From an uncultured Bacilli bacterium (GTDB taxonomy: Bacteria > Bacillota_I > Bacilli_A > RF39 > UBA660), in assembly GCA_944372275.1 (NCBI GenBank), contig CALVYO010000016.1, forward strand, positions 1 to 17,160: a DNA stretch of 17,160 nt. Reading direction: 5' to 3'. A model generated the notes under the pieces. The model saw only the letters and a list, made by a program, of their open reading frames with translations, ran no database searches and was not told where the DNA came from. The translations under genes and the position numbers were made by a program. Positions within the stretch are counted from its first letter, which is position 1. Every line of letters starts with the position of its first letter. Positions 6,160 through 12,995 of the stretch are shown one piece after another.

Positions 6160-6690
6160 ATGAAAATTACTGATTACTTGCTAAATAAAGACTTACAAGT
6201 TGATGACAAAGACTTCGATGTTGAGAAGCTAACAAAAGACCTAAGAAAGGGTTATATTAAAGAGACTGACTTTGAAAGTAAGTTAGAAAGTTCAAAGAAA
6301 GACTGGGAAGCAGAAAGTCAAAAAACTTACTCAGAACTTAATGATAAGTATTCTGCTTTAGAGAAAAGTTACAACGATACAGTTGGTAACTTAGATAAAG
6401 TCAATAAAGAATTATCAACTGAAAAATTAAAAGTTACTATGATGTCTCAAGGCTTCAAAAAGGAACAGTTTGAGGAGGTTGCAAAACTTCGTGAGTCATT
6501 ATTTGCCGATGAGAAGGATGACGAAAAAGCTATATCAAGTATTGCTGAAAAATTTAAAGGAACATACTTTACCACACAAGAGCCTACATCAAAGGGTGAA
6601 GGGCCAATAAAGGGGTCTGGTGGTACCTCTAACCTTGAAATAAAGGTTGATAGAAATACACCAATTAAAAATTTATTTATTAAAAAATAG
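6160..6690 (+). CDS. Capsid scaffold protein (GP20-like)
   Basis: 176 residues, with AAGGAGG (6147-6153) before the ATG. It is highly charged with a long predicted coiled coil between about residues 45 and 95 (for example KDWEAESQKTYSELNDKYSA). Next come a helical segment with FKKEQFEEVAKLRESLF and a Gly/Ser-rich linker (GEGPIKGSGGTSN). A short basic C-terminus follows, ending KNLFIKK, which suits capsid binding. This architecture and the position right before the major capsid protein match Gp20-type scaffolds of Bacillota siphoviruses, which direct prohead assembly and then leave. The 69-base gap before it holds only a weak TAGCAG/CTGCTA inverted repeat (6095-6100, 6122-6127). Confidence 0.82.
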   Translation: MKITDYLLNKDLQVDDKDFDVEKLTKDLRKGYIKETDFESKLESSKKDWEAESQKTYSELNDKYSALEKSYNDTVGNLDKVNKELSTEKLKVTMMSQGFKKEQFEEVAKLRESLFADEKDDEKAISSIAEKFKGTYFTTQEPTSKGEGPIKGSGGTSNLEIKVDRNTPIKNLFIKK

Positions 6691-6704
6691 GAGGTAGATA
6701 AGAT

Positions 6705-7598
6705 ATGAATTTTACAAACATTAACTTAGATTTACAAGCAGTTGCAAAAAGAACTTATGAGAACATTTATTATGAGTCAACTTTTATGAATTTCTTAGAT
6801 GACTCTTGGATGCAAGTTGCACGTTCAACTGGTACTCCAATAATTGAAGTAATCAAACAAATAGCACCAACTATTAATCAAAGAAGTAATGTAGAAATTA
6901 CCACTGCATTAACACCAACACTAACTACTTATGATTCAGTAAAAGTAGATTTAACAGAGTTACAATTAGACTATTCATTCTCAATTAGTCCATTAATGAT
7001 TGGTACTAGTATTGAAGGTACTCTTGAAGGACAAATGAGATTAAAAGACTCTGCTATCGCCAATAAGATAGATACTTATGGTTATGGTAAGTTAAATACT
7101 GCTATTACTGGTAAGAGTGATGGTACTGAAGCTTATACTGATGGACAAGTAGTAGCATGGGCACCAAGTACTCAACAAGATTATATAGATCTATTAAATA
7201 GTTATAAAATGATTCTATTTAATAGAAATATTACTAATGGTTACATGTTAGGTCTTGAAGCTGTTCAATATGGTAAGTTAGTTGCTGCTCTTACTTCAAT
7301 TCTTAAATATGAAACAAGAGCAGGTGTAGAAGGTGTTGATAGAGGACAAGTGGCAAATGCCTATGGTGTAGATATATTCCCAATCAACACTGCAGTTCTT
7401 GGAAGTGGTGTGTTAGGATACTTTGCAAACAAAATCGCTTGTGTCGGAGATATGTTCTTTAGTGCAATGGCTCAATATAATGGTAATTATAATGGTTTAC
7501 CAGGATATTTCGTATTAGAAGGTAATATTCTATTCGGAGCAGAAGTGGTAAGACCTGAAGCTATTCTTAAATTAGCACCAGCTGAAGTAAGTGTGTAG
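6705..7598 (+). CDS. Major capsid protein
   Basis: 297 residues, with AGGAGG (6690-6695) before the ATG. It follows the scaffold gene by 14 bases. The sequence is neutral, rich in Thr, Ala, Gly and Asn, with an N-terminal arm (MNFTNINLDLQAVAKRTYEN), an extended-loop-like region around residues 45-80, and helical/strand alternation after that, as in HK97-fold capsids of about 300 residues. No N-terminal delta domain and no separate protease gene are seen, consistent with a separate scaffold. The protein forms the icosahedral shell. The call rests on position, size and composition, since no single short motif marks this family. Confidence 0.85.
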   Translation: MNFTNINLDLQAVAKRTYENIYYESTFMNFLDDSWMQVARSTGTPIIEVIKQIAPTINQRSNVEITTALTPTLTTYDSVKVDLTELQLDYSFSISPLMIGTSIEGTLEGQMRLKDSAIANKIDTYGYGKLNTAITGKSDGTEAYTDGQVVAWAPSTQQDYIDLLNSYKMILFNRNITNGYMLGLEAVQYGKLVAALTSILKYETRAGVEGVDRGQVANAYGVDIFPINTAVLGSGVLGYFANKIACVGDMFFSAMAQYNGNYNGLPGYFVLEGNILFGAEVVRPEAILKLAPAEVSV

Positions 7599-7606
7599 AG
7601 GCAGAT

Positions 7607-7975
7607 ATGTTCTTTACAAAAGAGGAATTTAATGCGAAATACTCTGATATAGGAGAAACTCCACAAGATTGGCAAATAGAGGCAGTATCTCAAATGATAT
7701 TGTCACAAATAGGATTATCAAGAAGGGACGACAGTTGGGATTCAACTACAGTCCCTCTACCTATAAAAAATGCTTGTCTTGAACAAATGAGGTTTATGTT
7801 TGAACATGATATCCCATTTGTTGATACCAACAAGCTAAAAGCAGGAAGTATGGATGCAGAGTTACATACTGACTATTCTACATTAGCACTAAGATATTTG
7901 GCTAATGGTGGTTATCTATATAGAGGAAATCCATTAATGTGTAACTTGGGTATTAATATGCCCTTTGGAGATTAA
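7607..7975 (+). CDS. Head-tail connector (adaptor) protein
   Basis: 122 residues, directly after the capsid gene. It is mostly helical: an N-terminal FTKEEFNAKYSDIGETPQDW, then a long helix with AVSQMILSQIGL, then LPIKNACLEQMRFMFEHDIP. A C-terminal segment follows with ALRYLANGGYLYRGNPLM. This pattern and place match the gp15/gp6-type adaptor that forms the first ring under the portal. The ribosome binding site is modest (AGAGGCAG). The next gene's ATG follows its TAA without a gap. Confidence 0.72.
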   Translation: MFFTKEEFNAKYSDIGETPQDWQIEAVSQMILSQIGLSRRDDSWDSTTVPLPIKNACLEQMRFMFEHDIPFVDTNKLKAGSMDAELHTDYSTLALRYLANGGYLYRGNPLMCNLGINMPFGD

Positions 7976-8281
7976 ATGTTTCTAGTTAACGGTTTAAAGG
8001 CGACTTTAATCCAATATAACAGAAAAGATGATAACTCTATATATGATGACCAAAATGATAATGAAGTACCAATTAAAATATGTCCTTATGATATTGCAGA
8101 TGCTGTTAAATTTGGTATTTATACAGTGCCTGAAGCAACTGGCTATTTTCAAGTTAAAAGAACAGTAGATGTGAAAGAGGGAGACCAAATTATCTTTGAT
8201 AATAAGACATATACAGTCTTAAAAGTTCAAGATAATTGGATATTTAACAGAGTAGAAAATAAGATGCTAGCTGTCAAATGA
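7976..8281 (+). CDS. Head closure / minor capsid 1-like protein
   Basis: 101 residues and beta-rich. The C-terminal part EGDQIIFDNKTYTVLKVQDN reads as a small beta barrel, typical of head closure (gp16-like, Minor_capsid_1-type) proteins that plug the connector after packaging. It starts immediately after the previous stop, and its TGA overlaps the next ATG (ATGA at 8278). The product is likely the second ring of the head-to-tail interface. Family assignment is from size, fold pattern and order. Confidence 0.68.
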   Translation: MFLVNGLKATLIQYNRKDDNSIYDDQNDNEVPIKICPYDIADAVKFGIYTVPEATGYFQVKRTVDVKEGDQIIFDNKTYTVLKVQDNWIFNRVENKMLAVK

Positions 8282-8646
8282 AAGCAGAACTTAAATGGAA
8301 TAATCAGACTAGGAAATTACTTAAAGAATTGCCTAGCAAGATAGTTCAAGAAATAGCACTAGAAACTCTTAATGTTACTTATCCAACAATTCCAATGAGT
8401 AGTGCATTAGTTCACAATAATAACAGAGGCCGTTTAAGACGTGAAACTGTAGCAAAAGGTGTTCAAAAGGAAGGAGAAAAGTTTTATCTTGAATCTCCTA
8501 GTCCTTATGCTCCATTTGTTTATAACTTTAACGATACAACTACCAATTGGAGTACTCCTAGCACACATTCTGAATGGTTTGATAGAACTTGGGAAAAACA
8601 AGGAAATGCTATAAGTACTAGAGTTATAGAAAGGAATAAATTATGA
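8278..8646 (+). CDS. Minor capsid 2-like / tail completion protein
   Basis: 122 residues. An N-terminal helix (LKWNNQTRKLLKELPSKIVQ) is followed by NNRGRLRRETVA, then YAPFVYNFNDTTTNWSTPST, and a closing helix (WFDRTWEKQG). The Gly-Arg-Leu-Arg ... Tyr-Ala-x-x-Val-Tyr ... Thr-Asn-Trp-x-Thr/Ser-Pro pattern is the one I associate with the Minor_capsid_2 family in Bacillota siphoviruses, related in position to HK97 gp10. It probably joins the connector to the tail terminator. It overlaps both neighbours by four bases (ATGA at each end). Confidence 0.72.
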   Translation: MKAELKWNNQTRKLLKELPSKIVQEIALETLNVTYPTIPMSSALVHNNNRGRLRRETVAKGVQKEGEKFYLESPSPYAPFVYNFNDTTTNWSTPSTHSEWFDRTWEKQGNAISTRVIERNKL

Positions 8647-9062
8647 AAACAAACGATGTTTTAATAGCTTATTTAAAGACTTTAATTAGTGACTATAAGA
8701 TAAAGGCAGAGTACTCAACCAACGACAATGATGTAAAGGTCATTGTTGTTCAACAGACAGACGGTCAGAAAGTGGTATTCTATGGCAACTGTAAGCCTAT
8801 GTTTGATTATTTCTCAATAAGTATATTTGGTAAGTCTATTCAAGAACAAAAAGAAACTGCTGATATGTTGGGAAATTTAATTGGGCAAACTGCGAGTATG
8901 AAATTTGAAGTTGATAATAAAATTGAGACTTGGCGACTTATTTTCAAACAAATAAGTAATCCTCAAAATATCAATTATCAAGACATAAGACGAATTGGTT
9001 ACAATTTAACTTTGCAAACAATAATAACTAAAGTTTACGAGGAGGTAAAAAACGATGGATAA
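8643..9062 (+). CDS. Tail terminator-like (Minor capsid 3-type) protein
   Basis: 139 residues. The N-terminal helix (NDVLIAYLKTLISDY) is followed by several beta strands with DYFSISIFGKSIQEQKETAD and a helix, then a C-terminal strand ending IGYNLTLQTIITKVYEEV. This alpha/beta layout with length about 140 and position just before the tail tube gene fits tail terminators, which cap the tube and join it to the head. It starts in an ATGA overlap and overlaps the tail tube start by eight bases. No individual residue confirms the call. Confidence 0.68.
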   Translation: MKTNDVLIAYLKTLISDYKIKAEYSTNDNDVKVIVVQQTDGQKVVFYGNCKPMFDYFSISIFGKSIQEQKETADMLGNLIGQTASMKFEVDNKIETWRLIFKQISNPQNINYQDIRRIGYNLTLQTIITKVYEEVKNDG

Positions 9063-9537
9063 TACAAACTTCTTTATTAATAATAGAGAATTAATTAAAA
9101 ATCTAGCCTTAAATACTGGAACTAGTTCTAGTCCTACATTTACTGAAATGTGTACTACTAGTGAAGTTACAGTTAACACTGAATTTGAAGAAAAGACATT
9201 TTATGTATTCTGCGATGCTATTCAAAGAGCTATATTAACCGGTGTTGCTATGGGATTAGATACAACAGTAAAAATTGATATGAACAACACTGCAATTCAG
9301 TCTGTGTTAGGTAATATCAAAACATTAATTTCTACTGGTTCTATTGCCCAATTTAATAATCAGTTAATTCAATTTGAATTACTAACTGGTATTAGTGAGG
9401 GAGTACTAGAATACACTAAATTTCAAGTACCAGCTAACCTAAAATTTAGCGATTTAGGTGGAGCGGCAGAAGATGAAGGAGAGTTCTCATTAGAAATTAC
9501 CTTCAACGGAAAAGGTACTATAGTAACAGGAGAATAG
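9055..9537 (+). CDS. Major tail tube protein
   Basis: 160 residues, with AGGAGGT (9040-9046) before the ATG. It is acidic to neutral and beta-rich, with many Thr, Asn and Ile residues. A central helix-like segment, TAIQSVLGNIKTLISTGS, and a C-terminal Gly/Glu region (GGAAEDEGEFSLEITFNGKG) fit tail tube monomers, which stack as hexamer rings. The gene lies after the tail terminator and before the tape measure, the usual place. It is followed at once by an intrinsic terminator, which would help make this high-copy protein in excess over the tape measure. Confidence 0.75.
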   Translation: MDNTNFFINNRELIKNLALNTGTSSSPTFTEMCTTSEVTVNTEFEEKTFYVFCDAIQRAILTGVAMGLDTTVKIDMNNTAIQSVLGNIKTLISTGSIAQFNNQLIQFELLTGISEGVLEYTKFQVPANLKFSDLGGAAEDEGEFSLEITFNGKGTIVTGE

Positions 9538-9558
9538 TTTTATATTTAAAATAAGCTC

Positions 9559-9595
9559 GAGACAAGGGTAAATAATACTACCTTTGTCTCTTTTT
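9559..9595 (+). terminator. Intrinsic terminator between tail tube and tape measure
   Basis: GAGACAAGGGTA (9559-9570) pairs with TACCTTTGTCTC (9579-9590), 12 base pairs with one G-U, around the loop AATAATAC. Five T follow (9591-9595). It starts 21 bases after the tail tube stop and ends five bases before the GGAGG of the tape measure gene. Partial readthrough would lower the tape measure level relative to the tube. Confidence 0.83.
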
Positions 9596-9597
9596 AT

Positions 9598-9607
9598 AAG
9601 GAGGTGG
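9598..9607 (+). promoter_or_regulatory. Strong ribosome binding site without a standard start codon in range
   Basis: AAGGAGGTGG is the strongest possible type of site. At normal spacing it faces ATT (9609) and ACG (9612), both in the tape measure frame, and no ATG, GTG or TTG in any frame. The first standard in-frame start, ATG 9666, is about 60 bases away and has no binding site of its own. Confidence 0.75.
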
Positions 9608-9608
9608 T

Positions 9609-11498
9609 ATTACGGCAACAAATGGTGGAAGTGTCATCTTTACGTTTGAAGCAGATGACTCAAAAATGAAAAGTGCTTTATCAAATGTTGGTAAAGGTTT
9701 AAGTACTACTATGAAAGTCGGTGCTACAGCAATTGCAGGGACATCTAGTGCGTTGGCTGGTTTAATCGGATATGGTGCCAAATTTAATGCGGAAATAGAA
9801 CAATATCAAACCTCTTTTGAAGTAATGACTGGTTCTGCCGAGGAAGCTTCAAAATTAGTAGAGGATTTAAAGAAGATGGGTGCAGAAACCCCGTTCGAAC
9901 TCTCAGATTTAGCACAAACCACTCAATTATTAATGAATTATGGTTTTGAGGCAGAAGAAGCAAAAAATAGACTTAAAATGTTAGGAGACATTTCTCAAGG
10001 CTCTGCTGATAAAATGAATAGAATTGCTATGGCTTATGGACAAATGTCATCAGCTGGTAAAGTTTCATTGGAAGACGTTAAACAAATGATTGAAGCAGGA
10101 TTTAACCCACTTCAAGAAATAAGTGAAACAACTGGTGAATCAATGGCTAGTCTTTATGATAGAATTTCAAAAGGTACTCTGTCCATTGATGAAATTACTG
10201 CCTCAATGCAAAGGTCAACAGCAGAAGGTGGCAAATATTTTCAATCTATGGAAAAACAATCTCAAACTGTTAGTGGCCAAATATCTACTTTGCAAGATAA
10301 CTTTAAAAGTTTAGCAGGAACTTTAGCAGGTGGTTTTAGTACATCTCTAGCAACTGATGTTCTGCCAAGCATTAACGAGGCTTTAGTAGGTTTGAATGAT
10401 GCTTTTGAAAGTGGTGGAATAGAAGGGTTTGCAGATGAGTTAGGAGATGAGCTTGCTAATGGTATTACTGCTATAGCAGATAAAGCTCCTGAATTTATTG
10501 ATGTAGGTGTACAGGTAATAGACTCTTTAGTTAATGGCTTAGTTAATAATATGCCTGCAATAGCAAATGGTTTAGCTCAGGTGGCTGTTGGTTTAATAAA
10601 TGGAATAACAACAATAATTCCTACTTTAGTTCAAGGAATTATAACCGGAATCCAAACATTATTAACAGCTTTAGTTCCACAAATACCTGTCATTGTTCAA
10701 AATTTATTAAATGGCATTTTGCAAATAGCGACTTCAGTAGCTCAGGCATTTCCTACTATATTTCCGATGGTTATAGAAGCGATATTAGGATTAATACCTG
10801 TTTTATTAGAAAATTTACCACAATTTATACAAGCTGGTATTCAAATGACAATAGGATTAATGAACGGCCTTATAAATGCTATTCCAGTCCTATTAGAATC
10901 ATTACCTCAAATAATAAGTAGTATAATTTCTGGTTTAATGGGAGCAATACCACAGCTTATTATGTTAGGACCTCAACTAATTGTCGGATTAATAACAGGC
11001 CTATTAAATGCTCTTCCAAGCTTGATAACACTAGGACCTAAATTAGTGTTAGGAATAGTAGATGGAATTGTTAATGGAATATCTAACATGATTAATGTTG
11101 GTAAGGATTTAATTAAAGGATTATGGGACGGTATTACTGGTAGTCTTGACTGGATTAAAAAGAAAATCAAAGGTTGGGTAGGCAATGTCTTAGACTTCAT
11201 CAAAGGATTGTTTGGTATTCATTCTCCATCAACAGAATTTGCATACTTTGGTCGTATGAACGTCTTAGGTTTAGAAGAAGGTATGGAAGATATGGAGGGA
11301 AGTTTAAATGCAACTATTGGAGATATGGTTAATTTAAGTCCATCTCTATTAGCAAGTGCTTCTAACTCTTATAATCCTAATGTTAACGTAGTAGTTAATA
11401 ATCAATTTGAACAAGACCCTCTAGGCCAAATGGTACAACGCAGAAAGACTTTTGCAAGTGGTGCAAAAAACGATTACAACTTTGGGATGGGGGTATAA
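9609..11498 (+). CDS. Tail tape measure protein (probable ATT start)
   Basis: About 629 residues from ATT 9609, or 610 from ATG 9666. The residues encoded before the ATG (TATNGGSVIFTFEADDSK) look like a genuine tape measure N-terminus and directly follow a strong ribosome binding site, so I place the start upstream. An in-frame TAA at 9597-9599 excludes a longer protein. After a hydrophobic N-terminal stretch comes the classic tape measure domain, residues about 60-190, with YQTSFEVMTGSAEEASKLVE, TPFELSDL and GQMSSAGKVSLEDVKQMIEAGFN-like text. A long Ile/Leu/Pro/Gly hydrophobic repeat region follows (about 280-490), then the LFGIHSPSTEF segment and a short tail. It sets tail length and lines the tube; the size suggests a tail of roughly 90-100 nm. 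Confidence 0.9.
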   Translation: MTATNGGSVIFTFEADDSKMKSALSNVGKGLSTTMKVGATAIAGTSSALAGLIGYGAKFNAEIEQYQTSFEVMTGSAEEASKLVEDLKKMGAETPFELSDLAQTTQLLMNYGFEAEEAKNRLKMLGDISQGSADKMNRIAMAYGQMSSAGKVSLEDVKQMIEAGFNPLQEISETTGESMASLYDRISKGTLSIDEITASMQRSTAEGGKYFQSMEKQSQTVSGQISTLQDNFKSLAGTLAGGFSTSLATDVLPSINEALVGLNDAFESGGIEGFADELGDELANGITAIADKAPEFIDVGVQVIDSLVNGLVNNMPAIANGLAQVAVGLINGITTIIPTLVQGIITGIQTLLTALVPQIPVIVQNLLNGILQIATSVAQAFPTIFPMVIEAILGLIPVLLENLPQFIQAGIQMTIGLMNGLINAIPVLLESLPQIISSIISGLMGAIPQLIMLGPQLIVGLITGLLNALPSLITLGPKLVLGIVDGIVNGISNMINVGKDLIKGLWDGITGSLDWIKKKIKGWVGNVLDFIKGLFGIHSPSTEFAYFGRMNVLGLEEGMEDMEGSLNATIGDMVNLSPSLLASASNSYNPNVNVVVNNQFEQDPLGQMVQRRKTFASGAKNDYNFGMGV

Positions 11499-11500
11499 AG

Positions 11501-12985
11501 ATGATTAAGGTATTAATTAATAACGAGGAAGTAGTATTTAGTCAACAACTACAAATTAGTGAAGAAACTCTTGCTACTTCTTCAGTAATACTTGACTCTT
11601 GTTATCCTAAGAGTTGGGAAGAAGATAGAGATTATATATCAAGATTTTATTTTCCTAAAGATTATTCAAGATGTGAGTTCTATGATGATGAAGAGTTGAT
11701 ATTTGCAGGTGTTGTCAAAAATACTGGTAATATTTCCTTAAATCCTAGAGAACCAAAGTACTGTAAACTTCAAATACTTGACTTTAAAACTATGTTAAGT
11801 GAGGGTACTACACTAGACTTTGTTATAGCAGATAAGACTGTTAGAGAAGCAATAGAACAAGTTACATCAGCTATTGCAGATTACGGATTTATTGTAGGTA
11901 ACATTGTAATAAATGGTGCAGATGATATTATAGGTGCTTATTCTACATTAGATAAATCAGCTTTTGATGTTTATCAGTATTTAGCAGAAATAACAAATTC
12001 TAAATGGTTTACTAGAAGAGTTGACGATAATACAGTAGCAATAGACTTCTATGATCCTGAGTCGTTACCTAGAGCTAGTCAAATTGAATACAATGAAGAA
12101 TGGTGGGAAGAGAACTCTATAGATGATATGTCTTTTAGTTATTCAACTACTGATTATCGTAATAAACAAGTAATAACTTCTAGTGAAACTTATGCAAATA
12201 TTGAAAGTGTAGAAACGAAGATAGCGAATGGTTATCAAACAGATTTCACTACTGAACAAAAAATAGGAACTATTAATTCAATTAAAGTAAATGGTGTATC
12301 AAAGACAGTGGCTACAAATGATGAAAAAGAAATAGGTATAACAGCAGATTTCTATTACACAGTTGGAGAAAATTCACTTAGTGCTAGTGATAGTTATTCA
12401 TCAGGTACTGAGATAGAAATAACTTATATCGCTATTATTCAAGGCAGAGAAGTAGCCTATAATACTTCAGAAATACAAAGAATATCTAATCAATTAGGTA
12501 TAAATGGTACTATTGCAAGATACGAGTCTAGAAATGATGTTCTTTATTCTAGCCAACTTCAGGCTATTGCAAGAAACTATATTAAATATAAAGGACAAGC
12601 TGAAATAACTCTTAAAATAGAAACACATAATGCTAACTTATTCTTTGTAGGGCAACAAGTTTACTTTAATGCTCCAATTGATGATTTAAAGGGCGATTAT
12701 ATGATTAAAAATAAAACCTCTAATTTCTACATTGTAAATGATGAAGTAAACGTCTTTTATACATTTGAGTTAACTAACTCTTACAATAGTGAAAATGCAA
12801 TAAATTTCTTTGATAATCAACGTAATAAAGCTAACGGTAACATCTCTCAAGGCGAGTACATAGCTCGTAACGTAGATATCGAAAACACAACTAATATCGT
12901 GTTCAGTAACTTGCAAATAACAGAGTTAGAGATAACTGGCAATAATACACTAGAAGCAGGCTTAGAGATGCCTTTGATAAGTTAG
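11501..12985 (+). CDS. Tail hub / tail-associated protein (gp27/Tal-like)
   Basis: 494 residues, two bases after the tape measure stop, with GATGGGGGT as a possible ribosome binding site. The first 200 residues are beta-rich with pieces such as CEFYDDEELIFAGVVKNTGN and CKLQILDFKTMLSEGTTL, and VREAIEQVTSAIADYGF. These recall the hub domains of gpD/gp27-type and siphophage tail-associated proteins, which close the tube tip and hold fibres. The later part has repeated strand segments and ends Asn-rich. No peptidase or lysozyme motif is visible. No separate distal tail (Dit) gene lies between this gene and the tape measure. Confidence 0.68.
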   Translation: MIKVLINNEEVVFSQQLQISEETLATSSVILDSCYPKSWEEDRDYISRFYFPKDYSRCEFYDDEELIFAGVVKNTGNISLNPREPKYCKLQILDFKTMLSEGTTLDFVIADKTVREAIEQVTSAIADYGFIVGNIVINGADDIIGAYSTLDKSAFDVYQYLAEITNSKWFTRRVDDNTVAIDFYDPESLPRASQIEYNEEWWEENSIDDMSFSYSTTDYRNKQVITSSETYANIESVETKIANGYQTDFTTEQKIGTINSIKVNGVSKTVATNDEKEIGITADFYYTVGENSLSASDSYSSGTEIEITYIAIIQGREVAYNTSEIQRISNQLGINGTIARYESRNDVLYSSQLQAIARNYIKYKGQAEITLKIETHNANLFFVGQQVYFNAPIDDLKGDYMIKNKTSNFYIVNDEVNVFYTFELTNSYNSENAINFFDNQRNKANGNISQGEYIARNVDIENTTNIVFSNLQITELEITGNNTLEAGLEMPLIS

Positions 12986-12995
12986 GAGGGTAACT

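Noticed and set aside
7487..8188. Minus-strand open frames at 7487-7693 and 8006-8188
   Set aside because: Antisense to well-supported capsid and connector genes, with no protein-like composition.
9666..9668. ATG 9666 as the tape measure start
   Set aside because: No binding site is present and it would leave the strong AAGGAGGTGG and 19 sensible upstream codons unused; kept only as the fallback.
9578..11203. Open frames at 9578-9781 (-), 10123-10314 (+) and 10973-11203 (-) within the tape measure region
   Set aside because: Lie in other frames of the tape measure gene, reflect its repetitive hydrophobic coding, and lack binding sites.
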